The translations under genes and the position numbers were made by a program. A DNA stretch of 64,000 bases from Mobiluncus sp034180645 (lineage in GTDB: Bacteria; Actinomycetota; Actinomycetes; Actinomycetales; Actinomycetaceae), in NCBI RefSeq assembly GCF_034180645.1, contig NZ_JAXFNY010000011.1, positions 1-64,000 of the forward strand, in the 5' to 3' direction. Shown piece by piece: positions 16,934 through 26,235 of the stretch. The notes under the pieces are model-generated. The model did not search any database and was not told the origin of the DNA. It saw only the letters and a list, made by a program, of their open reading frames with translations. Numbering within the stretch: position 1 is the first letter of the stretch; every line of letters begins with the position of its first letter.

Positions 16934-17980
16934 ATGTACAAGTTTGTGTTTCGTCACCTTTTCGTGAAGCTCGACGCCGAATGGGTGCATCGCCGCGCAA
17001 TCGACTGGCTGGAGTTCTGGGGGCGGTGTAGGTTGGCACGCCAGGCGGCTTCCCGAATAGTCCGCCGTGGCGAACCAACCTTTATCTGGCCTCTCCCCCG
17101 CCCAAATTTCGACCCCGACCTTTCGGGTAGAGAGTTTCGCACTTATGGCCCTCTGGGCTTGGCGGCAGGCATGGACAAAGAAGCCCGCGCTGTCGCCATG
17201 TGGGATGCGCTGGGCTTTGGATTCATGGAAATCGGCACCATCACTCCCCTGCCGCAACCCGGCAACAATCGTCCGCGCTTGTGGCGTATGCCGCAACAGC
17301 GAGCGCTACGCAACGCGATGGGCTTCAATAACGAAGGCGCGCGAGTGGCAGCCCGCCGGTTACGGCGCTGGCGAGCCGAATATGGAGAGCGCATCATCAT
17401 CGGGGCCAATATCGGTAAGAATAAGGTCACTCCCCCCGAAAAAGCCGCGGCGGATTACCGTAAAGTTACGCGAGTATTGGCTGCCCTCGTAGATTTCCTG
17501 GTTATCAACGTGTCCTCACCAAACACCCCCGGATTGCGTGACCTGCAGGCGGTTTCTTCCCTGCGTCCCATCGTCAAAGCGGTGCAGCGCGAACTGAAAC
17601 TCCAAGGGCTATCCGAGTTGCCCGTGTTTGTAAAAATCGCCCCGGATTTGGCTGATGAAGATGTCATTGCCGTGGCACAGCTGGCTATGGATGAGGGTTT
17701 AGCTGGGGTGGTGGCGACCAACACGACCATCAAGCACGATTTGGGTGCTGGCGGAGTGTCGGGCGCACCGTTGCGGAGCCGCGCCCTGGAGGTCGTTAAA
17801 GTGTTGCGAGCGAACCTGAGCCCTGAGCAAACCATTATCGGGGTCGGCGGCATCTCGACCGTTGACGATGCCCGAGCCATGCTGGCTGCCGGCGCGAACC
17901 TCATCGAAGGATTCTCGGCTTTCATTTATGAAGGCCCCGCCTGGCCGGCACGCCTCAATCGGGAACTGACTCACAGCTAG
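16934..17980 (+). CDS. pyrD: Dihydroorotate dehydrogenase (quinone), class 2
   Basis: Oxidises dihydroorotate to orotate in pyrimidine synthesis and passes electrons to the quinone pool. The class 2 features are an N-terminal amphipathic helical extension (YKFVFRHLFVKLDAEWVHR), FMN-binding GLAAGMDKEA and NAMGFNNEG, the catalytic serine loop NVSSPNTPGLRDLQ, TNTTIK and GVGGIST. Being membrane-associated and quinone-linked, it depends on a respiratory chain such as the cytochrome bd encoded in this window. Its 348 aa are normal. Confidence 0.94.
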   Translation: MYKFVFRHLFVKLDAEWVHRRAIDWLEFWGRCRLARQAASRIVRRGEPTFIWPLPRPNFDPDLSGREFRTYGPLGLAAGMDKEARAVAMWDALGFGFMEIGTITPLPQPGNNRPRLWRMPQQRALRNAMGFNNEGARVAARRLRRWRAEYGERIIIGANIGKNKVTPPEKAAADYRKVTRVLAALVDFLVINVSSPNTPGLRDLQAVSSLRPIVKAVQRELKLQGLSELPVFVKIAPDLADEDVIAVAQLAMDEGLAGVVATNTTIKHDLGAGGVSGAPLRSRALEVVKVLRANLSPEQTIIGVGGISTVDDARAMLAAGANLIEGFSAFIYEGPAWPARLNRELTHS

Positions 17981-18025
17981 CTTCTGACCGGTCTGAGACG
18001 GCCTACCACCTCGCGTTGAGCCTGA

Positions 18026-18685
18026 CTAATCCCACCAAAAACGCCACAGTTGCCGATTTAGATGCCGATTATAAAAGACGCTGACTTCATCGGGACAGGC
18101 GTCCTCACCTAACTCAAACCGCTTCAGACCGGCATAGGCCGCATGCGGATCCTCCTCGTCAGGACCGAGCCCCAGCAGATGCGGCGAGACGAAAATGGTA
18201 TCTATGCTCAAACGCTCATCAAAGCGCTGGGGTCCAATCATGTATCCGGAAAAGAACGTTTCAGCGGGATGCTGAGCCACGAGCTGCAGCAAATCCTCCA
18301 CCCGCGGAGCGTAGTTTTGCCGTTCGTCCAATGCATTGGGCGGTATCACTTTCAACAGTTGGGTGGCTAGCCACGCGTCCCCATCTGAGTACGGCAAATA
18401 GTCGACCATTTCCTCCACATCCACGTCGGGATATTCACGAGCCATGTCAAACCACATCCAATCCGAATAAGGCAGAGTCAGGGTGGTAACCCCCTCCAGC
18501 ACCGTCCAGCCCCGAGGTCCATAAATGCCCGGATCCAGCTGAGGATTGCCGATGAGTCCCCGCAGACTTTCCAAAGACATGGTCTTTGCTAAGTTACAGC
18601 GCTCACAATCGCAGCTAACGTCATGATGTGGTACTTCCTTTGCCCTCCAATTCCGTAGTTCTTGCATAATTTCCAAAGTCGCCAT
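18026..18685 (-). CDS. Conserved hypothetical protein with CxCxxC motif
   Basis: A soluble 219-aa protein I do not recognise. It is acidic and rich in Trp, Tyr and Asp (TLPYSDWMWFDMAREYPD, WRFWWD at the C-terminus). Near the N-terminus HDVSCDCERCNLAK supplies three clustered Cys plus a His that could bind a metal. There is no signal peptide or membrane segment. AAAGGA precedes the ATG at a good distance, so it is probably translated. It converges on pyrD and stands alone on its strand. Confidence 0.65.
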   Translation of the reverse strand: MATLEIMQELRNWRAKEVPHHDVSCDCERCNLAKTMSLESLRGLIGNPQLDPGIYGPRGWTVLEGVTTLTLPYSDWMWFDMAREYPDVDVEEMVDYLPYSDGDAWLATQLLKVIPPNALDERQNYAPRVEDLLQLVAQHPAETFFSGYMIGPQRFDERLSIDTIFVSPHLLGLGPDEEDPHAAYAGLKRFELGEDACPDEVSVFYNRHLNRQLWRFWWD

Positions 18686-18890
18686 ATGTGTTCCTTTCTG
18701 GCATTTCCCCAGGCCCGGTTGGTGCCGCGCCTTCTGGGATTTAGTGTTCTGAAAACCGGGGCGGGTGTCGAGAACAGATTTTCTTACCTGTGGAAAACCC
18801 CCATTTCAGCCCCCTTGTGGAAAACTCTGTAAATCCGCTTGTTTTCGGTCTAAAGTTGGGAATTTTGGGGATTAAAAGGCACAATTAAGC

Positions 18891-19778
18891 GTGCTGATTG
18901 ACCTGGATTCCCTCACTGCCTACCCGGAATTTCTCCGTGACTACACCCAGTTAAAAGACGTGAATCTGCGCCGCAGTCTGGAAGCTGAACAGGGACTGTT
19001 TATGGCGGAATCCAACGAAGTCATCGGCCGAGCCCTGCGCGCCGGATATACCCCGCGTTCCCTGCTTTTAGCCCCGCATTGGCTGGAGATTATCCGCCCG
19101 TTGCTCGCTGCCAGCCCCGCCACCGGATTCGCGGACGATGGCGGTCCCATTCCCGTGTTTGTGGCTCCGGAAGCCCTCCTGGAGCGCCTGGTGGGTTTCC
19201 ATCTGCACCGCGGGGCGATAGCGGCCATGCAGCGCAAACCAGCTCTGAATCCGCGCGAAATCCTGAACAGTTCCTCCCGGGTGTTAATTCTGGAAGATTT
19301 GGTGGATCACACGAATGTAGGAGCGGCGGTGCGCAGTGCCGCCGCCTGCGGTTACGACGCCATCATGGTCACACCCTCGTGCGCTGACCCGCTGTATCGC
19401 CGGGCGGTACGGGTTTCGATGGGCACGATTTTTCAAGTGCCTTGGACCCGGCTGGAACGCTGGCCCGACCCGGTGTTATTTCACGAGGCTGGTTTTGAAC
19501 TGGTCGCACTGGCGCTACGCGAAGACTCCCAAGACCTGCGAGATTATGCGGCGGAACTGGCTGGCGACCCGACTCGAAAGGTGGCTTTCATTGCGGGAGC
19601 TGAACGGGACGGGTTAAAACCGCGAACCATTGCTCGAGCCGATAAAGTGGTGCGCATTACGATGGCCCACGGAGTCGATTCGCTCAACGTGGCAGGAGCC
19701 ATCGCTATCGCCTGCTGGGCGACCGCCGCGATACCGCCCGTAAGCGATTCCTCGCCCACCGAAACTTATGAACTTTAG
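18891..19778 (+). CDS. SpoU/TrmH-family RNA 2'-O-methyltransferase
   Basis: A 295-aa SPOUT enzyme using S-adenosylmethionine to methylate a ribose in rRNA or tRNA. The knotted-fold motifs are present: VLILEDLVDHTNVGAAVRSA (motif 1, catalytic Arg), FIAGAERDGL (motif 2) and ITMAHGVDSLNVAGAIAIA (motif 3). An N-terminal substrate-binding domain is included. GTG start without a clear ribosome-binding site. Its TAG overlaps the stop of the convergent HAD phosphatase gene. A second SPOUT methylase lies downstream of rplT in this window; their targets may differ. Confidence 0.85.
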   Translation: MLIDLDSLTAYPEFLRDYTQLKDVNLRRSLEAEQGLFMAESNEVIGRALRAGYTPRSLLLAPHWLEIIRPLLAASPATGFADDGGPIPVFVAPEALLERLVGFHLHRGAIAAMQRKPALNPREILNSSSRVLILEDLVDHTNVGAAVRSAAACGYDAIMVTPSCADPLYRRAVRVSMGTIFQVPWTRLERWPDPVLFHEAGFELVALALREDSQDLRDYAAELAGDPTRKVAFIAGAERDGLKPRTIARADKVVRITMAHGVDSLNVAGAIAIACWATAAIPPVSDSSPTETYEL

Positions 19779-20554
19779 GCCAGCAACCGCCGTAGCCAGC
19801 CCAAAGTGTCCTCGGGACCGCTCACCGCTTGACACGGTACCCCGGTCGCCAACACCGGGTAATCATTGCCCCGTTCGTCGAGGCGATCCCCCAAAAACAC
19901 CAGGTTCAGTGGTGCGTATCCGGTCGATTCCAGCAGGGAGCGGATGCCATAGGCTTTATCCACTCCACGAGCTGTGACGTCCACCGAAGTGGCACCGCCG
20001 CTGCGCACCTCCAACTGGGGCAACTGCGTTTCCAGCGCCCTCACTAATGCGGTTTTCTTGGAGCCATCGGGGTCCCAGGCTCGTTTTGCGGCGAGCGGAG
20101 CGTGCTGTCCCAAGGCGGAAAACGTCACCTGGGTGCCGCGATCCTCGATGATGTTGCCCCACGGCGAGGCCGCCCACAAGCCGAGTTCACGAGCGGTCGC
20201 TTCGATAATTTCAACAGTCTGTTGCCGCAGGTCCGCCGCTAGGTCCCGGCGGTAGACACGCACCAGTTTGTCCGGGTCGCTTCCCGGTTCCATCCGGTAG
20301 TACTGGGTGCCGCAGGTGGGCAGCAGATGCAGTGTGTGCTTTGGGACCGGCTGGTCGGCGAGTCGGGAAAGAACTTGGGATTGGAACTGAGAGAGCTGGC
20401 CGCCAGAAATAATGGCCGCTTCATACCTGTTCAGGAGCTTGGCCAGGACGGCCGCCATTTCGGTGTCAAGCGGCATTTTTGAGGGTGCCAGCGTGTCGTC
20501 TAGGTCGAAAGCAACCAGACGCAGGACTGCGGAGGGGGTAAATTGCAAACTCAC
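19775..20554 (-). CDS. HAD-superfamily phosphatase, IIB/phosphomannomutase-like
   Basis: A 259-aa hydrolase with HAD motif I (AFDLDDTLAPS), motif II (AAIISGG), a motif III Lys around DGSKKTAL and motif IV (VFLGDRLDERGND). The cap and the GVDKAYGIRSLLE segment resemble the eukaryotic-type phosphomannomutase/sugar-phosphatase branch (HAD-IIB). The substrate is unknown. GTG start with AGGA 8 nt upstream. It follows the chemoreceptor gene after 20 nt and may be the last gene of the uvrC-MCP-MCP-HAD run. Confidence 0.8.
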   Translation of the reverse strand: MSLQFTPSAVLRLVAFDLDDTLAPSKMPLDTEMAAVLAKLLNRYEAAIISGGQLSQFQSQVLSRLADQPVPKHTLHLLPTCGTQYYRMEPGSDPDKLVRVYRRDLAADLRQQTVEIIEATARELGLWAASPWGNIIEDRGTQVTFSALGQHAPLAAKRAWDPDGSKKTALVRALETQLPQLEVRSGGATSVDVTARGVDKAYGIRSLLESTGYAPLNLVFLGDRLDERGNDYPVLATGVPCQAVSGPEDTLGWLRRLLA

Positions 20555-20574
20555 TGGACAATCCTGAAAGGTGG

Positions 20575-21756
20575 CTAGACCGTAAACCGAGCCATTCGCT
20601 CGTCTAGGGTCGAGACGGCGTCTTGCACCACGCTCATATGTTCTTGGAACTGCTCGGATTGAGTGTGGGCACTTTGCGAGTGGGACGCTAAGGATTGCGA
20701 ATGGGTGAACAGTTCATTAGAAAAAGAACGCACCTCATCGATGCCGGTATTAGCTTTGGACAGGGCGGTTTCTTGACGGTTAACGTCCTGGTTGACGGCC
20801 TGTTGAGAGGCGCTCAATGCCTCCAGCTGGGTCAACAGGAATTCGATGCGCTGTTCCCCGGCGTCCGCTTGGGTCTGCAGTTGGGCGACCTGGCTGATGA
20901 CCTCACCAGTGGTTTCGGCAGTTTGCGAAGCCAAATCTTTAGCCTGGTTGGCGACCACGGCAAAACCGCGCCCGGCTTCCGCACTGCGGGCGGCCTCGAT
21001 GGTGGCGTTCAGTGCCAGCATATTGGTTTGCTCCGAGATAACAGAAATATCCGTCATCAAAGCCATAATCTTTTCCACCGAGGTTTTCAGCTCGGTTACC
21101 GCGGTGTTCAGATCGCGTGCCGCCGCGATACCGTCGGAACGCAAAATTTCATTGCTGGAGGCAATTTCGGACAAATGCGCGATGTCCCCCGCCACCGCGA
21201 TACCGTTGTCCGTCAAAGTTTGCGCCGTTTGTCCCAGTTGCGTCCCGGTTTCAGCCAGTCGATTGCTGCTATCTAGAACCCGGTCGTTGCCCGTTTTGAC
21301 GATTTCGGCCTGGCTACCGGCAACCGCGGCAAAATTCCGCAGTCCGTCCACCCCGCTGCGCAGATTGACCACCAGGGAGGATAGGGAAACCATCGCTTCA
21401 TTTACTGCCTGCGACAAATCTGCGATTTCATCTTTGGTATAGATTTGGGCACGTTTCGTAAAATTGCCCGCCGCGGAATCTGCCAGGGTCAGGGACACGG
21501 CTTTCACCGAGCGGCGGATTCGAGCTCGCATGGTAAAACCAATGACCGTTCCCAGGATTGCCAAAATCACTATCAAAATGACCTGGATGATGATTTGGGT
21601 GAAAATTTCGCGCTGTTGGACCTGGGGTTGGTCTCCCAGAGAAAGGATTCGATTCAACCCCACCAGCAGCAACACCACTGAAAGCGCGGAGAATCCAAAG
21701 CTCAAGTAGGCAGTGAGCCGGAACTGTCCGGCGATGGAGACCAGCTTTCTGTTCAT
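20575..21756 (-). CDS. Methyl-accepting chemotaxis protein without sensory domain
   Basis: A 393-aa chemoreceptor. Two transmembrane helices (about 13-35 and 52-75) are joined by only ~20 external residues, so there is no periplasmic ligand domain. A HAMP segment (SAAGNFTKRAQIYTKDEIADL) leads to the signalling coiled coil, whose kinase-contact tip ISEQTNMLALNATIEAARSA is intact. It would signal through CheA/CheW to a flagellar motor; those genes are outside the window. The start ATGA overlaps the stop of the upstream receptor gene, so the two are translationally coupled. Confidence 0.88.
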   Translation of the reverse strand: MNRKLVSIAGQFRLTAYLSFGFSALSVVLLLVGLNRILSLGDQPQVQQREIFTQIIIQVILIVILAILGTVIGFTMRARIRRSVKAVSLTLADSAAGNFTKRAQIYTKDEIADLSQAVNEAMVSLSSLVVNLRSGVDGLRNFAAVAGSQAEIVKTGNDRVLDSSNRLAETGTQLGQTAQTLTDNGIAVAGDIAHLSEIASSNEILRSDGIAAARDLNTAVTELKTSVEKIMALMTDISVISEQTNMLALNATIEAARSAEAGRGFAVVANQAKDLASQTAETTGEVISQVAQLQTQADAGEQRIEFLLTQLEALSASQQAVNQDVNRQETALSKANTGIDEVRSFSNELFTHSQSLASHSQSAHTQSEQFQEHMSVVQDAVSTLDERMARFTV

Positions 21757-23024
21757 GACTGTTCCTCCGATTCCCCCAGCTCTCGCAGATTCAGTTCACC
21801 CGTGTCCTCAACCATCTGGAGGTTGTGAATCATAGCGCGGGTGGTAGAAATAATTTCCTCCACTTTGTCAGATTCCGAGTCAATGTTTTGCAAGCTGGTT
21901 TGAGACTGAGCGGCGGCCTCGGTGATAGTCACGATTTCCTCGCTCAGGGCGCGAGACTGGTCGAGAGCTCCCGCGCAGGCCGCCTCCATCGAGGCCACTA
22001 CCGCAGCTTGGTCAGCCACGGCTTGGGCGGAAACTTGCTGCGAGTCATTAATTTGGTTCAATTTTTCGGTAACGTCGGCAGTCACCCCCACAGCCCGGTC
22101 ACAGCGTTTCTGGATTTCTGCAGAAGCCTCCGTCACCGCCGCCGCCGCGGTGCTGGTTTGTACCGCAAGTTCTTTTATCTGGCCGGCGACGACCGCGAAA
22201 CCCGCCCCGATTTCCCCGGCTTTCGCCGATTCAATGGTGGCGTTCAAAGCTAACAGACTGGTTCGTTCCGCGATTTGCGCAATCTGATCCACAGAAACAG
22301 AAATGTCTTGACTGTGGGATTGAAATTTTTGAATAATCTGAGAGAGTTCAGCCAAGTTCTCCACTTCGCTGTGTCCAATGGTTAGGGCTTCCTCAGTGTG
22401 GCGGGCAATGTCACTGCGGGAGGAGGAAATCTCGGCAGCGGCAGCGGCCAGTTGTGCGGCAGACTTGGCGAGCATCCGGGCTTGTGGCGTCACCGTGTCG
22501 ATTTCCTGGCCGACCTTGCCACCGGCCTCTCCCAAGGCATCGACCGCACCGTTCAATCCGGTTTGTTCCTCAGAAACCTGATGGTACACGCTGCGAGTTT
22601 CATTCATCAGCTGGCTGAGCGCCAAACGAGTTTCATTCATGACCCGCGCCAAATCGGACAGTTCGTCATTGGTCACTCCCCGCGCCGCAACCGTAAAATC
22701 TCCCGCCGCTATCGCCTGGGCACTGCGCCGCACCGAGCTGGCCGCATCGGTAATGGAACGGGAAATGAATCTGATGAGTAACCATGCCGCGGTGGCTCCG
22801 GCAGCTACCACAACAATCAGCACCCCAACCACCACGGTAAGGTTCACGCTGGGCGTGCCTTGGGTACTGCTGCCAACCCTCCTCAACAGGCGAAACAGAA
22901 CTACCAGAGAGACTAAAAATATCAGCCCCGGAGTTAACAACACGGCAACGCCACTGACCAGGTTTTTCGCCAAAAGGTTAAACCTGATTCCTCGCAGACG
23001 CAGTTCAGTTGGGTTATCGGACAT
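21753..23024 (-). CDS. Methyl-accepting chemotaxis protein, second of tandem pair
   Basis: A 423-aa receptor with the same plan as its downstream neighbour: two membrane helices separated by ~15 residues, a HAMP segment (IAAGDFTVAARGVTNDELSDL) and a signalling domain. The tip reads IAERTSLLALNATIESAKAG, slightly divergent from the canonical EQTNLLALNAAIEAARAG but probably still able to bind CheA/CheW. It starts 3 nt after uvrC ends and overlaps the next receptor by 4 nt. Lacking an external domain, it may sense membrane or cytoplasmic conditions, or act only in a mixed array with its partner. Confidence 0.87.
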   Translation of the reverse strand: MSDNPTELRLRGIRFNLLAKNLVSGVAVLLTPGLIFLVSLVVLFRLLRRVGSSTQGTPSVNLTVVVGVLIVVVAAGATAAWLLIRFISRSITDAASSVRRSAQAIAAGDFTVAARGVTNDELSDLARVMNETRLALSQLMNETRSVYHQVSEEQTGLNGAVDALGEAGGKVGQEIDTVTPQARMLAKSAAQLAAAAAEISSSRSDIARHTEEALTIGHSEVENLAELSQIIQKFQSHSQDISVSVDQIAQIAERTSLLALNATIESAKAGEIGAGFAVVAGQIKELAVQTSTAAAAVTEASAEIQKRCDRAVGVTADVTEKLNQINDSQQVSAQAVADQAAVVASMEAACAGALDQSRALSEEIVTITEAAAQSQTSLQNIDSESDKVEEIISTTRAMIHNLQMVEDTGELNLRELGESEEQS

Positions 23025-23027
23025 ATG

Positions 23028-25109
23028 TTAATTTTTACCAGAATTCCCGGAATTGTTTAGGAAAGCCACGAGGTTTTCCGCGGTTTTCAGGCCAAAACCA
23101 GGGACTTGGGCAATCTCGGAGGCACTGGCCTCACGTAAACGCTTGACCGACCCGAAATGTTTAAGCAACGCCTTTTGTCGGGCGGGACCGACTCCTGGGG
23201 CAGCATCCAGAATCGAACGGGTCATAGCTTGGGAACGTTTCTTGCGATGTGCGCTGATGGCAAAACGGTGGGATTCATCACGTAAATACTGCAGCAAATA
23301 CAGGGCTTCGGAGGTGCGCGGGAAAATGACCGGAAAGTCGTCGTCTACCCGCCAGACTTCCTCCAAGCGTTTTGCCAGTCCAACGACAGGAATATCCCAC
23401 ACCCCTACCTCATCCATCGCCGCCCGAGCAGCATGAACCTGGGGCAGTGCTCCATCCACCACGACCAAATCGGGACGGTAGGAAAACCGCCGCGGTTCTT
23501 TTTCCGTTCCCAAGGGGGGTATAGCGCCAGATTGTGCCGTCTGAGGGGAAGGATTCGTCGTTTCGACAATCTCCGTGCCGCTCGCCGTGGCTAGCGCATC
23601 GGTTCCAGGCAGCCCCGCGCCCGGGCTGTTTTCCTCTTGAATGAGGCGTTCAAAGCGCCGGCGCAGCACCTCGTTCATGGCGGTTGTATCGTCGGGGGTA
23701 CCCGTGCCGTCAGCTCCCCGGATTGAAAACTTCCGGTAAGCGTCTTTGCGGGGGGCGCCGTCCTCAAACACCACCATGGAACCCATCTGAAATGTGCCTT
23801 GTGTGTGAGAAATGTCGTAACACTCAATCCGTAGCGGTGGATCAATGTCGAGCAGGCGTCCCAGCTCATTCAAGGCCAGGTTTCGCTGGGTCAAATCCCG
23901 GGCTCGCCGAGTCTTGTACAAGCGCAACCCCTCCACCGCGTTGAGCTGCACCCGGGACAGGGCTTCACGTTTCGCTCCCCGTTGCGGCACCCGAATACTC
24001 ACCTGAGACCCTCGCAACGCGCTCAACCAGCGCTGCAGCACGCCCACATCGGTCGGGGAAACGGAAACCAGAATCTCCTTGGGAATGACGGAAGTATCGA
24101 AATGCGCCGTATCGTTGGCGGAACTGGGACCGACCCGCCGCGTCCGCGCAGCGCTCCCCTCACGAGCGAGGTCTGCCGCCGCTTCTCCATAAATTTGTTC
24201 CAAAGCCCTTGCCATCAGGGAGGCTTCGTCAAGGTCCTCTTCCCGCGCGCTCACCCAGCCGCGCTGCCCGCGAATCCGCCCCGCACGTACATAAAACACC
24301 TGGACGGAAACCTGGAGTTCATCGGCCTCAAGGGCAAACAAATCCGCGTCCGTGTCATCGCTGAGCACCGCAGCGTTTTTTTCCAAAACCTTACGCAACG
24401 CCTCCAGCTGATCCCTCTTCCGGGCCGCGTCCTCAAAGCGATAAGCCTGGGCATCGTCCCACATGGCAGTCTCGATTTCGCGCAAGAACCCGGCATCACG
24501 CCCGCTCATGAAGTCGCAGACTTTCTCGGCTAGTTCACGGTGCTGTGCAGCGCTGACGCGGCCGATACACGGCGCGGCGCAACGTCCGATATAGCCCAGC
24601 AAACACGCCCGATTAGCTGCTTGAGCCTGGGAAAACACTCCGTCAGAGCAGGTCCGCACCGGAAATACAGTTTGCAACAGCTCCAGGGTTTGACGAATCG
24701 CCCACACCGCCGTGTAGGGCCCGAAATAGCGCACTCCGTGTTGGTGAGCGGTGCGTAGCACTCCCATACGCGGATATTCCTGGTTCATCGTCACCGCGAA
24801 GTACGGGTAGGACTTATCGTCCTTAAACATCACGTTGAACTTGGGGTCGTGTTCTTTAATCCAGGTGTATTCCAAGGTCAGGGCTTCGACCTCGGAACCG
24901 ACCACTACCCAGGATACCGAAGCGGCGCTGGCGACCATTTTCGCAGTGCGCGGGTGCAGACGCGCGGGGTCGACGAAGTAAGACGTGAGCCGATTACGCA
25001 GATTCTTGGCTTTACCCACATAGATAACCCGGTCGCGGCCGTCACGCCACCGGTACACCCCCGGTTGCGTGGGAATCTCGGAGGCTTTGGGAAAGTCTGG
25101 GACTTTCAT
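23028..25109 (-). CDS. uvrC: Excinuclease ABC subunit C
   Basis: Makes both incisions in nucleotide-excision repair after UvrAB marks damage. The N-terminal GIY-YIG nuclease domain (QPGVYRWRDGRDRVIYVGKA), a Cys-rich segment (CLLGYIGRCAAPCIGR), the UVR region, the RNase H-like endonuclease with ECYDISHTQGTFQMGSMVVF and DLVVVDG, and the C-terminal helix-hairpin-helix pair (APGVGPARQKALLKHFGS) are all present. A ~45-residue Pro/Thr/Ser-rich insertion precedes DLVVVDG. First gene of a run with two chemoreceptors. In many Actinobacteria uvrC is followed by rapZ-yvcK-whiA; here those genes lie upstream. Confidence 0.95.
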   Translation of the reverse strand: MKVPDFPKASEIPTQPGVYRWRDGRDRVIYVGKAKNLRNRLTSYFVDPARLHPRTAKMVASAASVSWVVVGSEVEALTLEYTWIKEHDPKFNVMFKDDKSYPYFAVTMNQEYPRMGVLRTAHQHGVRYFGPYTAVWAIRQTLELLQTVFPVRTCSDGVFSQAQAANRACLLGYIGRCAAPCIGRVSAAQHRELAEKVCDFMSGRDAGFLREIETAMWDDAQAYRFEDAARKRDQLEALRKVLEKNAAVLSDDTDADLFALEADELQVSVQVFYVRAGRIRGQRGWVSAREEDLDEASLMARALEQIYGEAAADLAREGSAARTRRVGPSSANDTAHFDTSVIPKEILVSVSPTDVGVLQRWLSALRGSQVSIRVPQRGAKREALSRVQLNAVEGLRLYKTRRARDLTQRNLALNELGRLLDIDPPLRIECYDISHTQGTFQMGSMVVFEDGAPRKDAYRKFSIRGADGTGTPDDTTAMNEVLRRRFERLIQEENSPGAGLPGTDALATASGTEIVETTNPSPQTAQSGAIPPLGTEKEPRRFSYRPDLVVVDGALPQVHAARAAMDEVGVWDIPVVGLAKRLEEVWRVDDDFPVIFPRTSEALYLLQYLRDESHRFAISAHRKKRSQAMTRSILDAAPGVGPARQKALLKHFGSVKRLREASASEIAQVPGFGLKTAENLVAFLNNSGNSGKN

Positions 25110-25182
25110 GGAAACCTCATGTCGCCGCGAACGGGGTTGCTCGGGTCTGGGCTCAGAGTCAAGGCGGTGCCACCGGCGATAT

Positions 25183-26163
25183 TCATGAGTCCAACACTTC
25201 GGAATTCAACCCAGATTCGGTGTCGGGGATTCCCAGCTCCTCTGCCCGTTTATCAGCCATGGCCAACAGGCGGCGGATTCGGCCCGCCACTGCGTCTTTC
25301 GTCAGCTGCGGTTCACTGAGCTGACCGAGTTCTTCCAGTGAAGCCTGCTTGTATTCCAGACGCAAACGCCCCGCGGAAATGAGGTGCGGAGGAATGTCGT
25401 CCCCCAGGATTTCAAAAGCCCGGCGCACGCGTGCCCCCGCCAACACGGCAGCCCGGGTGGACCGGCGCATATTGGCATCATCAAAATTTGCCAACCGGTT
25501 GACTTCCCCGCGCTTCTCACGCTTTTCACGCTTATCTGCCCACTCACGCAAGGCCGCGTCCGCGCCCATCTGAGTCAGTAAAGCCCTAATTGAGTCGTTT
25601 TCCCGCACGGCTACCCGAGATAGTTGACGCACCTCGCGTGACTTGGCGTTCGCCCCCATACGTCGAGCCATACCTACCAAGGCGAGGGCCGCCTCGGGGC
25701 CGGGCGCCGTCACTTCCAGCGCTGAGGACCGAGTTGGTTCCGCCAGCGAACCGCGGGCCAGGAAGGCTCCCCGCCATGCGGCGACGCAGCCGGATAGGGG
25801 TCCTGACACGATTTCCGGGGCCAACCCCCGCACTGGACGACCCTGTTTGTCCAACAGCCCGGTTTCTTTTGCCAGTTTCTCTGCCCCGGACACCACTCGC
25901 ACCACGTAGCGATCCGCTTTTCGGATTCCGGTTCCACTGACCACCACCACGGAGGAGTTCGTGTGGTACAGATTCAGCAAAGCCTGCTGTAGCCGTTTCG
26001 CGCTATTGGCGTGATCCAGTTCCGCTTCCACCACTATGGAGCCAGCCACCAGGTGGATTCCCCCCGCAAACCGCAGCAACGCAGATATTTCAGCGCGAAA
26101 ATCAGCTCGCGACTCGACGCGAACCCCCGCGAGTTCATCTTTTGCGACAGCCGTCAGGGACAT
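25183..26163 (-). CDS. whiA: WhiA, sporulation/cell-division transcription regulator
   Basis: A 326-aa WhiA. The N-terminal LAGLIDADG-like domain, without nuclease residues, is followed by the C-terminal helix-turn-helix (LEELGQLSEPQLTKDAVAGRIRRL). In Streptomyces WhiA controls division and chromosome-segregation genes; non-sporulating Actinobacteria retain it as a regulator. GGAGGA precedes the ATG. It is the last of the rapZ-yvcK-whiA cluster, separated from yvcK by 72 nt that contain a weak hairpin. Confidence 0.94.
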   Translation of the reverse strand: MSLTAVAKDELAGVRVESRADFRAEISALLRFAGGIHLVAGSIVVEAELDHANSAKRLQQALLNLYHTNSSVVVVSGTGIRKADRYVVRVVSGAEKLAKETGLLDKQGRPVRGLAPEIVSGPLSGCVAAWRGAFLARGSLAEPTRSSALEVTAPGPEAALALVGMARRMGANAKSREVRQLSRVAVRENDSIRALLTQMGADAALREWADKREKREKRGEVNRLANFDDANMRRSTRAAVLAGARVRRAFEILGDDIPPHLISAGRLRLEYKQASLEELGQLSEPQLTKDAVAGRIRRLLAMADKRAEELGIPDTESGLNSEVLDS

Positions 26164-26189
26164 AGTTTAACTTCCTCCTGGTTGTGAAA

Positions 26190-26211
26190 ACCGGCATGGT
26201 TGAGAGCCGGT
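26190..26211 (-). terminator. Weak hairpin between yvcK and whiA
   Basis: On the minus strand ACCGGC pairs with GCCGGT around a 10-nt loop and is followed by TTTC. It may reduce whiA expression relative to rapZ-yvcK, or simply be an intergenic hairpin; the U-run is too short for a strong terminator. Confidence 0.35.
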
Positions 26212-26235
26212 CAGTGAGTCCAATCACTATTCTAA

